Assembly: GCA_018242525.1 (NCBI GenBank)
Contig: JAFEBS010000019.1
Span: 248,001-312,000, forward strand
From: Planctomycetota bacterium
GTDB lineage: Bacteria > Planctomycetota > Planctomycetia > Planctomycetales > Planctomycetaceae
DNA length: 64,000 nucleotides
Direction: 5' to 3'
In this document: piece after piece, positions 16,628-25,500 of the stretch
How the letters are laid out: every line of letters starts with the position of its first letter
Position numbering within the stretch: position 1 is the stretch's first letter
Made by a program: the position numbers and the translations under genes
Notes under the pieces: model-generated
What the model saw: the letters and a program-made list of their open reading frames with translations, nothing else
Database searches by the model: none
What the model was told of the DNA's origin: nothing

Positions 16628-18088
16628 TCAGGAAAACAGTTCGGTGACGGGTTTGCCCTGGCCGTCTTCGGTCGCGTAGAACGGTCGTTTTTCGATGTCG
16701 AACACCGTCCTGGGACTCATTCCCATTGCGTGGAAGATGGTGGCATGCATGTCTGAAACCGAGACGGGATTCTTGATCGCCAGGCAGGGCCGCTCGGCCG
16801 CGGTTTCGCCATACAAGAACCCTTTTTTGACTCCACCCCCAAACATCACGACCGAGGTCCCACCAGTGAAGTGCCGATGCAGTCCGTAATGCTTGGGCTC
16901 TTTCAGAATGTCGGTCGGGGCGGTCGCCTGATCACGCGCATTGGAACCGGGAACGCCTTCGATAATCATGTCGCGGCTGAATTCGCTGGCGATCACCACG
17001 AGTGTGCGATCGAGCAGGCCGCGGGATTCCAGGTCGCGGATCAATTGAGCGATCGGACGATCGATCTCCTTGTGCAGACGATCCACTGCCGCGTGACCAT
17101 CCGCATGCGTATCCCAATGCACGAACGGAATGTATTCCGTCGTCACTTCCACGAAGCGCGCCCCCGATTCCACCAGTCGCCGTGCCAGCAGGCATCCCTG
17201 ACCGAAGCGACCGGTGTTGTACTTCTCGTAGCTTTCCCTGGGCTCCAGCGACAGATCAAACGCATCGCGGTCCAGGGAACTGAGCAGCCGATGGGCGTTT
17301 TCCAGCGACCGCAGCATCGATTGCTGATGATAGTCACTCATGAACTGCCGCTGCGGATTCTGGTCGAGTAACTTGCGGAAGAACTTCTGGCGGTTTTCAA
17401 AGCGACCGGGTTCCATCCCCTTGGGAGGGCGAACCGCTCGCGCCGCTTCGTCGGGGTAGGGCAGGTTCATGGGACCATATTCGCTGCCGAAAAAGCCCCC
17501 CTGGGTGAACGCCTTGATCTCTTCGTTCTCGCCGATCCCCTCCAGTCGCTGCCCGATGTTGATGAACGGGGGCATGACGGGATTGCGCGGTCCCAGGACG
17601 CGTGCCATCCAGGCCCCGATGTGCGGGGCGGCGACCGTTTGCGGCGGCACATAGCCGGTATGCCAGTGGTACTGATGACGCGAATGCAGGATGCTGCCCA
17701 GGTCCGGCTGAAAGTGCGAGCGGATCAAGGTCGCCCGGTCCATCACACTGGCGATCTGTTCCATCCCTTCACAGATCTTGATGTTGTCCACGGCAGTATC
17801 AATGGACCGGAACGTGCTCATCACCTTCTCGACGGGAGTGCCGATCTCGAACGGATGATACCGCTTGGGATCGAATGTTTCCGGCGCGGCCATCCCCCCC
17901 GCCATCCACAGCAGAATGCAGGCATCGGCCGTCGGCTTGGGATGCTGGACCTGTTCTTCGCCGGCCGACAACAGCCGGGGGGCTCCTGACATCAATGCGG
18001 CCGTCGAAGCCGCGGTCAGTTGTTTCAGGAATGTGCGACGGGCGACCGCTTCGGCCAGGTCGGTTGGATTCTTCGACGGATTGGACAT
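16628..18088 (-). CDS. Tat-exported DUF1501 protein
   Basis: 486 residues. The twin-arginine signal VARRTFLKQLTAASTAALMS (about 15-34) leads into a sulfatase/alkaline-phosphatase-like DUF1501 fold: ACILLWMAGGMAAPETFDPK, later CEGMEQIASVMDRATLIRS, RFVEVTTEYIPFVHWDTHAD and VVIASEFSRDM. DUF1501 proteins of planctomycetes are nearly always encoded beside PSCyt1/DUF1549/DUF1553 proteins, as here (partner at 18152-20584, upstream on the same strand). The biochemical role of the pair is not known; a periplasmic complex acting on a polymer or glycan is speculation. Confidence 0.9.
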   Translation of the reverse strand: MSNPSKNPTDLAEAVARRTFLKQLTAASTAALMSGAPRLLSAGEEQVQHPKPTADACILLWMAGGMAAPETFDPKRYHPFEIGTPVEKVMSTFRSIDTAVDNIKICEGMEQIASVMDRATLIRSHFQPDLGSILHSRHQYHWHTGYVPPQTVAAPHIGAWMARVLGPRNPVMPPFINIGQRLEGIGENEEIKAFTQGGFFGSEYGPMNLPYPDEAARAVRPPKGMEPGRFENRQKFFRKLLDQNPQRQFMSDYHQQSMLRSLENAHRLLSSLDRDAFDLSLEPRESYEKYNTGRFGQGCLLARRLVESGARFVEVTTEYIPFVHWDTHADGHAAVDRLHKEIDRPIAQLIRDLESRGLLDRTLVVIASEFSRDMIIEGVPGSNARDQATAPTDILKEPKHYGLHRHFTGGTSVVMFGGGVKKGFLYGETAAERPCLAIKNPVSVSDMHATIFHAMGMSPRTVFDIEKRPFYATEDGQGKPVTELFS

Positions 18089-18109
18089 GAGATTCTTTCA
18101 TCGTGATTG

Positions 18110-18129
18110 GCTCGCCTGTTTTGGCGAGC
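18110..18129. other. Intercistronic hairpin
   Basis: GCTCGCC-TGTTTT-GGCGAGC is a perfect 7-base-pair stem between the DUF1549 gene stop (18152) and the DUF1501 start (18088). It may attenuate or stabilise the downstream message. It has no T-run and could be chance. Confidence 0.4.
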
Positions 18130-18151
18130 GACCAACGGGCACGGCCCTCAT

Positions 18152-20584
18152 TCAGCGAACAAGTTGAAATTCTGGCTGCATGAACAGAGCCCAGAGCAGA
18201 TCCTGGATCCGCTGCTCATCAGGCTTGTCTCCCAGTACCTCCTGGATCACGGTCGATTCGGCCTCGGTGGGATTGCGGGAATAGGCCGCGCGGAACAGTT
18301 TCCGTCCCAGTTTCGCAGCCGATGGCGACTGACCGTCCGCCAGCAGATTCGCCGCTCCGCGCGCCAGGTCGTCTGCCAGCGTTTGACCGTTGGCGAGATC
18401 AATCGCCTCCAGCGTCGTCAGGTCACTGGGACGCATGCTCACGATCTGGTCTCGATTGGGTCGTCCCAGCGAACGCATCAGGGCATCACTCTTGACCAGC
18501 GACGCCCGGACCATCCGGACCGAACCGCCGCTTTGATTCAGCAAATCCGCCATTTCGGGACCGACCCGGCCGGACCAGGTTTCTGGACTGCTGACAGGAA
18601 CCGCGGGCTTCCAGTCGGTGGGCGCCTGTTTGAATTTCCCATTGCCGTCGGGCAGAGACATCGTCCATTCCCATTCGGAATTGGTGACGATCGACTGTTC
18701 ACTTTTGTCTGGCATCCGCAGGCGGGTCTCAAAGATCAGCGCGGCCGGGTTCGGACTGGCACCCGCATTTTTCGCCACGATTACGATCTCGTTGTTCCCT
18801 GCCTTCAAGGCCGTTTCCAGCGGAACGGTTTCCACAGTCTCCCAGTTGGAGTCCGCCTGCAGTTTGCGACCATTCACGGACAAGGTGTATTCGTTGTCGC
18901 ACGTGATGACAGCCGTCGCCTGCAGCGGAGCGACCGGCAGTTTCAACTGGCGACGGAACGTCACCGATTCACCCGCCGGCGATCCCCCGGAATCGGCATA
19001 GGACCAGATCCATTGCGCCTGAACTTCGGCTGGGGGTCTGGCTCCGGGTGTGGTCGGCTGCGGTTCACGCTTCATCCGGACGACGACCGCGTCCGGGCGG
19101 GCGGGTGCCGCCCCCGTGATCTGCCAAACCGAGTCCATAAACTGTTCGGCGGTCATCCGTCGTGACAACGGGCCACGAAAGATGAACGCCGAATTGTCGG
19201 GTGAGGCTTCCAGGGAAAGCGTCTGAGCCTGATAGGCTTCCGAGGTGCAGATCAACGCAATCGTTTGCTTCAAGTCGTAATGATTCTCAGCCAGGTTCAC
19301 GGCGAGAAAATCGAGCAGATCGGAACTCCACGGCTGCGTGTGCATGGCATCCACCGGATGGACGATGCCGCGTCCCATCAGCCGGTGCCACAGGCGATTG
19401 ACGATGGTCCGGGTGAAGCGTCCGTTTTCGGGATGCGTCATCAATTCGGCCAGTTGCTTCAACCGTTCCGGCTGAGGGGCATCCGCATTGATCTGACCCA
19501 GTTCGGGAAAGATCCACGCGGCCGTGGCCTTGCGTCCGACGGGCTTGTCACACCGATGAATTTCCAGCGGTTGCGACGCATAGATGGCGGCCAGACCGTA
19601 CGCCTCATCCAGTTTCCAGCGATCGATGAAACTGTCGTGGCAGGACGCACATTTCATGTTGATCCCCAGAAAGGACTGGGAAATGCTCTGCGCAAACTGC
19701 ACTTCCACCGTCTGGCTGGAATTCACATCCCCGCGCCAGCGAATCCCCTGAATATACCCTTCCGATTCGGCAGTCGGAGCGATCAATTCGCGGACGAACT
19801 GGTCATACGGCTTGTTTTCGACCAGCGACCGATGCAGCCACGTCGTGATCTGCTTGCGGCCACCGGTGATAAAGCCGGTCCCGGTGTAATCGTTGCGCAG
19901 CAGATCATTCCAGAACGTCAGCCAATGCTCGGCATAGGCAATGTCGTCGCCGAGCAGATCCTGCACCCGTTGACTTCGCTTGCCGGGGCTGGCATCGGCC
20001 AGGAAGGTATCCAGAGTATCCGTCGTCGGGAGCAATCCGGTGATATCCATGGTCACCCGTCGCAGGAACACGGCATCCGCCGACGGCTGCGGCCGGGTGA
20101 TCTTGTTCTTCTGAAAATAGGCATCGACGATCCGATCGATCGGGTTCTGGCGTCCATCCACAACGGGCGGCAGAGTCACCAGTCGCGGCTGCAGAGGCGG
20201 CTCATAGGCGGCCGCTTTGAAGGCGAACCCCTCTTCCCACTTCACCCCGGCGTCGATCCAGGCGGTCAACAACGCGATCTTGTCGGCAGGAACCCGATCC
20301 CCTTCGGGGGGCATCCTGAGCGTCTTGTCGGAGGATTTGAGTCGTTGAATCAAATCGCTTTGCCCCGACTTGCCGGGAACAATCGCCTTGCCACCTTCTC
20401 CCCCCGCCAGCAACTGTTCTCGAGAGTTCATCGAGAACCCGCCCTGCTTCTTGTCCCCCGTGTGACATTGACCGCAATGTTGGCGCAGCACGGGGACAAT
20501 GTCGTGAGCGAAATCAATCTCCGCAGCGGTCGCCGAAGAGATCGAAGCCACAATCAGCAGCAGGACAGCAAACGGTCGGATCAT
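18152..20584 (-). CDS. Secreted PSCyt1/DUF1549/DUF1553 cytochrome-like protein
   Basis: 810 residues with signal peptide (MIRPFAVLLLIVASISSATA). A planctomycete cytochrome C domain follows with haem motif CGQCH at about 37-41 (…VPVLRQHCGQCHTGDKK) and a distal Met in LRMPPEGDRV. DUF1549 follows (ITRPQPSADAVFLRRVTMDI-TGLLPT … YAEHWLTFWNDLLRNDYTG), containing a second CASCHDSF motif, then a DUF1553 region at the end (MTAEQFMDSVWQITG…, AAYSRNPTEAE). An inserted β-rich portion (ITCDNEYTLSVNGRKLQAD…) interrupts DUF1553. It is predicted to be exported and to bind haem covalently. Partner DUF1501 gene follows after 63 bases. Confidence 0.9.
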   Translation of the reverse strand: MIRPFAVLLLIVASISSATAAEIDFAHDIVPVLRQHCGQCHTGDKKQGGFSMNSREQLLAGGEGGKAIVPGKSGQSDLIQRLKSSDKTLRMPPEGDRVPADKIALLTAWIDAGVKWEEGFAFKAAAYEPPLQPRLVTLPPVVDGRQNPIDRIVDAYFQKNKITRPQPSADAVFLRRVTMDITGLLPTTDTLDTFLADASPGKRSQRVQDLLGDDIAYAEHWLTFWNDLLRNDYTGTGFITGGRKQITTWLHRSLVENKPYDQFVRELIAPTAESEGYIQGIRWRGDVNSSQTVEVQFAQSISQSFLGINMKCASCHDSFIDRWKLDEAYGLAAIYASQPLEIHRCDKPVGRKATAAWIFPELGQINADAPQPERLKQLAELMTHPENGRFTRTIVNRLWHRLMGRGIVHPVDAMHTQPWSSDLLDFLAVNLAENHYDLKQTIALICTSEAYQAQTLSLEASPDNSAFIFRGPLSRRMTAEQFMDSVWQITGAAPARPDAVVVRMKREPQPTTPGARPPAEVQAQWIWSYADSGGSPAGESVTFRRQLKLPVAPLQATAVITCDNEYTLSVNGRKLQADSNWETVETVPLETALKAGNNEIVIVAKNAGASPNPAALIFETRLRMPDKSEQSIVTNSEWEWTMSLPDGNGKFKQAPTDWKPAVPVSSPETWSGRVGPEMADLLNQSGGSVRMVRASLVKSDALMRSLGRPNRDQIVSMRPSDLTTLEAIDLANGQTLADDLARGAANLLADGQSPSAAKLGRKLFRAAYSRNPTEAESTVIQEVLGDKPDEQRIQDLLWALFMQPEFQLVR

Positions 20585-20925
20585 ACGGTCACCAGAATCG
20601 CAGGTGTGTTTTCAGAGCGTCACACATAAAGAGTACGGGATTGGATGACAGACGCAACTCCAACACTGGCCCGAAGCAAGGCCATCGCCTGTTTCAAATT
20701 GGGGTGCCACGGGTGGCACGGTCTGACCGTCTTCGGGAAGGCCGTGCGAGTGCTCAACCGGCACGGCCATGTCGAGGACTCAAGAACTTGGTACACGATC
20801 CCCAATCTGAAACAGGCGATGGCCCTGCAACCCGACGTGTCAGCGATGGTCGAGTCACCCCCGTCACGCTAGAATCCCATTCGCTCTTTTGGTGGATGAG
20901 GAATTCGGTTGAGGAACGTGACAGC
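20585..20925. other. Intergenic region occupied largely by an inverted-repeat element
   Basis: No gene is supported. Bases 20682-20824 form the element described separately. Divergent promoters for the cytochrome gene (-) and the oxidoreductase (+) must lie at its two sides. Confidence 0.5.
20682..20824. mobile_element. MITE-like 143-base element with 25-base terminal inverted repeats
   Basis: GGCCATCGCCTGTTTCAAAT plus TGGGG (20682-20706) pairs with the right end 20800-20824 (CCCCAATCTGAAACAGGCGA plus TGGCC) as a 25-base inverted repeat with one mismatch. The interior holds GGGGTGCCACGGG…GTCTTCGGGAAGGCCGTGC, clearly related to the 51-base repeats at 7255 and 8215, and a further dyad GGCACGGCC. 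It encodes nothing, so any movement would need a transposase elsewhere. Confidence 0.65.
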
Positions 20926-21996
20926 ATGGCGGATCGAGTGCTCCGGGTTGGATTTGTGGGGGCTGGGGAGAACACCCGGCGGCGGCATATTCCGGGATTG
21001 CGCGGCGTGGCTGGCGTGGAACTGGCGGGAGTCGTCAATCGGACTGCGGAATCGACGGCCCGGGTCGCTCAGGATTTTGGCATCGCCAAACAGTATCCCC
21101 GCTGGCAAGACCTGGTGGCGGATGATCAGATCGACGCAGTCGTTGTGGGAACCTGGCCGAACCTGCATTCCGAAGTGACCTGTGCCGCGCTGGCGGCCGG
21201 AAAGCATGTCCTGTGTGAAGCCCGGATGGCGCGCGATGTCGCCGAGGCCCGGGCGATGATGGCCGCGTCACAGGCTCATCCGGACAAGATCGCGATGCTG
21301 GTCCCCAGTCCGTTCGGCCTGGAATGTGACACGGAAGTCGATCTGCTGCTGTTTCGAAACTTTATTGGCGACCTGCGGGAAATCGTGGTCATCGGCGCGG
21401 ATGATCAGTTCCAGGATTACACTCGATATCTGCACTGGCGTCAGGATGCGGCGATCAGCGGAGTGAACGTGCTGACACTCGGGATCCTGCATGAGACGCT
21501 GTCCCGCTGGGTGCCTCAGCCGACGCGTCTGTTTGCTCAGACACAAACGTTCGAGCCCGTCCGCCCCAATCCCGTGGATTCGGGCGACCTGCCGGTCACG
21601 GTCCCCGACAGCGTCCAGGTGCTGACGCAATACGCCAGCGGGGCGCGGGGCATCTATCATTTCAGCGGCACGACGCTGCTGGGCCCGGGCAAGCAGATTC
21701 ACCTGTATGGCAGCCTGGGAACCATCAAGATTCTGTTTGGCGAACACGACCGCGTGTTTGTCGGACGCAAGGTCGACACCGAATTGCGTGAAATTACGGT
21801 CCCCCCCGAAAAGCTGGGCGGGTGGCGCGTCGAAGCCGAATTCGTGGCCGCCATCCGGGGCGAAGGCCCCGTCCGCCGCACAGATTTCGCCGCGGGACTG
21901 CAGTACATGGAATTCACAGAAGCCGTGTCCACGAGCGCGCGTGACGGGATGCCGGTCAACTTGCCGCAATCCGATGAAGCTTGCCCGGTGGCCTGA
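20926..21996 (+). CDS. Gfo/Idh/MocA family NAD(P)-dependent oxidoreductase
   Basis: 356 residues from ATG 20926 (MADRVLRVGFVGAGENTRRR). The Rossmann motif VGFVGAG at about 7-13 is followed by the family block VVVGTWPNLHSEVTCAALAAGKHVLCE, in which the usual EKP is CEA/R: the catalytic Lys of the EKP motif is replaced (CEARMARD), an unusual feature. The C-terminal domain (LREIVVIGADDQFQDYTRYLHW … IYHFSGTTLLG…LYGSLGTIKI) has the expected β-sheet fold. Such enzymes oxidise or reduce sugars or cyclitols; no substrate can be read off. A longer frame upstream would cross the inverted-repeat element and is rejected. Confidence 0.85.
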   Translation: MADRVLRVGFVGAGENTRRRHIPGLRGVAGVELAGVVNRTAESTARVAQDFGIAKQYPRWQDLVADDQIDAVVVGTWPNLHSEVTCAALAAGKHVLCEARMARDVAEARAMMAASQAHPDKIAMLVPSPFGLECDTEVDLLLFRNFIGDLREIVVIGADDQFQDYTRYLHWRQDAAISGVNVLTLGILHETLSRWVPQPTRLFAQTQTFEPVRPNPVDSGDLPVTVPDSVQVLTQYASGARGIYHFSGTTLLGPGKQIHLYGSLGTIKILFGEHDRVFVGRKVDTELREITVPPEKLGGWRVEAEFVAAIRGEGPVRRTDFAAGLQYMEFTEAVSTSARDGMPVNLPQSDEACPVA

Positions 21997-22074
21997 CGAA
22001 ATGGCGATCGCACACCTGCTGGGGTGAGCCGGGATAAATTCTCTGAATCGCTGACCAATTCTGAAAAACCTCTT

Positions 22075-22126
22075 GTAATGCTACCGCACGTAATGCTACC
22101 GTGTGTAACACTACAGTCAGTAAAGG
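22075..22126 (+). promoter_or_regulatory. Iterated operator candidate upstream of the BlaI-type repressor
   Basis: GTAATGCTACCG occurs at 22075-22086 and 22090-22101, with a variant GTAACACTACAG at 22105-22116 and a further GTAAAGG at 22120. The period is exactly 15 bases. Each unit contains the dyad GTA-N4-TAC. Lying immediately upstream of a BlaI/MecI-family gene, which normally represses its own operon through TACA/TGTA dyads, this is a good candidate autoregulatory site. The last unit merges with the ribosome site AAAGG (22122-22126). Confidence 0.6.
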
Positions 22127-22135
22127 ATGCGACCG

Positions 22136-22549
22136 ATGTTCGGAAAGAAGAAGCCGCTGCCATCCGTCGGACCGCTGGAGAATGCGGTGATGCATATTCT
22201 ATGGGAACGAGGGACCGCTTCGGCAGACGATGTTCGGCTGGTGCTGGAACAATCGCGCAAAGTGAAGGAATCGACCGTACGGACATTGCTTCGTCGGTTG
22301 GAAACCAAGGGCCTGATCACGCACGACGTCGATGGTCGCACATTCATTTATCGACCCAGGGTGGCTGCCCGGAACATGGCGGCGCAGGCGGTGCGAGGAA
22401 TTATGGAACGATTCTGTGCGGGATCCGTCGAGGCGCTGCTGGCCGGGATGGTCGACAGTGAACTGATCACGCCCGCCAAGCTGCGTGAACTGGCCGAGAA
22501 GATTTCCAGGGCCGAACGCGAGGCTGAACAGCCGAAGGCAAAACGTTAA
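22136..22549 (+). CDS. BlaI/MecI-family transcriptional repressor
   Basis: 137 residues. The winged helix occupies about residues 10-75 (GPLENAVMHILWERGTASADD, VKESTVRTLLRRLETKGLI-THDVDGRTFIYRP), the standard BlaI arrangement with recognition helix STVRTLLRRLETKG. The C-terminal dimerisation helices follow (FCAGSVEALLAGMVDSELIT…). ATG 22136 fits the AAAGG site; an ATG at 22127 is too close to it. It lies 21 bases upstream of a BlaR1-type M56 protein, the classic pair in which the sensor protease triggers cleavage of the repressor. Confidence 0.92.
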   Translation: MFGKKKPLPSVGPLENAVMHILWERGTASADDVRLVLEQSRKVKESTVRTLLRRLETKGLITHDVDGRTFIYRPRVAARNMAAQAVRGIMERFCAGSVEALLAGMVDSELITPAKLRELAEKISRAEREAEQPKAKR

Positions 22550-22570
22550 CCTGCATCCAAGGCAACAATC

Positions 22571-25500
22571 ATGTTCGAATGGACTGTCTATTGGCCGGCG
22601 CTGGTCATCGATGTTTCATTGAAGACTCTGCTGCTGGCCGGCATCACGGGACTGACTCTGTCGGCGGTTCGTCTGCGCAACAGTGCCGCGAAGCACGCCG
22701 CCTGGACGGGCGTGCTCAGCGCGTTCCTGATCCTGCCGGTGATGTCGATGACTCTACCGGCCGTCCCGATGACGATCCCGAACTGGTTACTCCGAATCGC
22801 GGAATCCAGTTCGGACATCTCCGAGCCGGCATCGTCCTTGAATCCGGGCATCTCGCCCAGTTTGCAGGCCGCGTGGCGACACGAGGAGCCGGAGATGGAA
22901 TCCGGTGTCAGCCCGTACGTCATTCGCACCCCGGATGTGAACGCGCTCGCATCACTGACAAAACCTGTGTCGACCAGTTGGACTTTGCCGGCCTGGTTGC
23001 CAGTGATGACGTCGGTCTGGATCCTCGGGGCGATTGTCATGATGGCCCGACTGGGGTTTTCGATTGCCATCACGCGCCGATTGGTCGCACGGTCGACGGT
23101 GATTTCCCCAATGAATGAACGATTGTCTCGCAACAGGGAGGTTCGGCCGGACACCAGTCGACGAGCGAGCATAACCCTGCGGGAGAGCCCATTCGTGTTG
23201 GTCCCGATGACGACCGGCTGGTGGAGACCGAACATCCTGTTGCCCGTTGCGTGGCACACCTGGACGGCCGAGAAGCTGGGTCATGTGCTGGATCACGAAC
23301 GGGCACATCTTCGGCGCGGCGACAACTGGACTGCGCTGGCTGCCGAAGTCACCACATGTCTGTATTGGTTCCACCCGTTGTCCTGGTGGTTGCGACGGCA
23401 GCTTTCCGCCCTGGCGGAAGCATGCTGCGACGATGCAGCGATCGGCGTTCCAGAAAAGCGTGCCGCCTACGCCCGACATCTGCTGGAAATCGCCAGCGTC
23501 TTGAGTGGGCAACCACACCGTCTGCATTACGCGGGACTGGCGATAACGCGGCATTCCCAGGTCGAACGTCGCATTCTGGCGATTCTCGACACCAGCCGTC
23601 CGCTTTCAAAGCGTTTGTCGCGAACCAGGGCTCTGCTGTGGGTCGGCATTCTTGTCCCTGTACTGGCCGCATCAGCCGTCTTGAAGCCAACGATGGGAAC
23701 GAGTGCCGAACCGCAGGACATCGCCGCAGGCTCAGCGGTCTCAAGTGTCAAGCCTGACAATTCGGAAGCCGTCAACGATCAGGCCGCCGAAAGGTCAGTG
23801 GTGCCGGGCAGCGTGCCTGCAATTCGCGTTCACGGCCGGATCACTGTTCCCACGCATCAGGCGGCCGTCGGAGCATTCGTGGCGATCGTCGGCGAGACGT
23901 TGACGAATGATCGGGGAAGCATATCCGTCACGCTGGCCGAGGGGATGACCGATCAAGACGGTCAGTATGAACTCGCCGTGACCGGCGAGTCCACCAGGAC
24001 GGACGGTCGACCGCGCTTGATCGTACGAATGAAGGGCCGAGCTCTGGCAGAGCAGTCGGTCGACTTCGATCGGAAGGACTCACACATCGACCTGACACTC
24101 CAACCGGAGCAGGTGATCAAGGTTCGACTGGTGGATGCACAGGGAACGGGGGCATCCCACGTCGTCGCGGTGATCGCCGGAATCACGCCGGCCGCGGCAG
24201 CCTCTGACCGTCCATTCTGGTTGCTCGATTTGCAGCCTCTGGCCAGGGTCGTTCCCACGTTCGTGACTGATCAGGATGGTTTTCTGGAGATCCACCACGT
24301 TGCGGCCGGTTGCGGTGTTCACCTGCACATCCGTGGCAACGAGAAATTCGCTCCCCAACAGGTGTCGCTCAATACCGGAATGCCCGAATCGCGACCGGAC
24401 AATGATGCCACATATCGGCCATTCGTCAGAAACCTGCGGGCGGATGAAACGGCAACGATTCCGTTGGCACCGGCCACTCCGTTTGCGGGGATCGTGCGTC
24501 TTGGCAACACCGACAAACCCGCCGCAAACGTGAAGATAACCGTCTGGTCCGGTCAGCAAGAGATCGGGGGCTCCATGATTGCCCTCACCGGTGAAACGGA
24601 TGCGGATGGCCGGTTTCGTCTGAATCCGTATCCGGGGGTTCGATTCGGAATTGATGCGTTTCCACCGGCGGGAACTTCCTACCAGATTCGCCGCTTGCAA
24701 GATGTGAAATGGGAATCTGAAGCCAGTCAAAAGCTGGAGATCCGCCTGGCCCTGGGAGTCCTGGCCCAGGGAACCGTCATGGACGCCGTCTCCGGAAAAC
24801 CTCTCGCCGGGGCGTCGGTCCAATATCATCCTGAACAGGCGAATCCGAACGTGACGGACGACATCGTGACGGGGTGGCAAAGCATCCAGCAGACTGATGG
24901 AAATGGCCGATTCCAGATTCCGGTTGTTCCTGGACCGGGGACGCTGCTGGTTCACGCTCCTCAGGGAACCAGTTACATTCTGCAGCAGCGAGGCAGCCGG
25001 GAATTGCAGTGGGGTCAGCCAGGCGGGATTCGCTATTACGCGCACGCCTTTCAAAAAATCGATCCTGCCGCGAGTGCGCCGGGGACCGAGCCTTCGGTGA
25101 TGGCTCCACTGTCCATCAAGCTGCAACCCAGTGGAACCGTGACGGCGAATCTGGTCGATCTTGCGAGCAACTCCATCCAGGAAGCCATTTACACTTCGCG
25201 ACTCTTCATTCTGCCTTTAAATCCGTTCTGGCGAGCCTACTCAGAAAAAGCGAGAAATGGACAGGCGGTCATCCGGGGATTGGAGCCCGGGCAGCGATAC
25301 CCGGTCTGCTTCCTGGACGTCAAACGCCAGTTGGGAGCAACCGCCATGGTCTCGCTGGATGATCCCCAGCCCACGATTGTCCTGCAGCCATGTGCTGCCG
25401 CGAACGCACGGTATTTGTTACCGTCCGGCAAACCGGTGAAGCAAGGAACAATGTTCGGCTTGACCATGCTGGTCACTCCCGGGAAACCGAAATACACCAT

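Noticed and set aside
19265-20629. 454-codon open frame on the + strand opposite the DUF1549 gene
   Set aside because: It is antisense to a gene with clear domains, has no ribosome site or family motif and shows the composition expected from a high-GC complementary strand.
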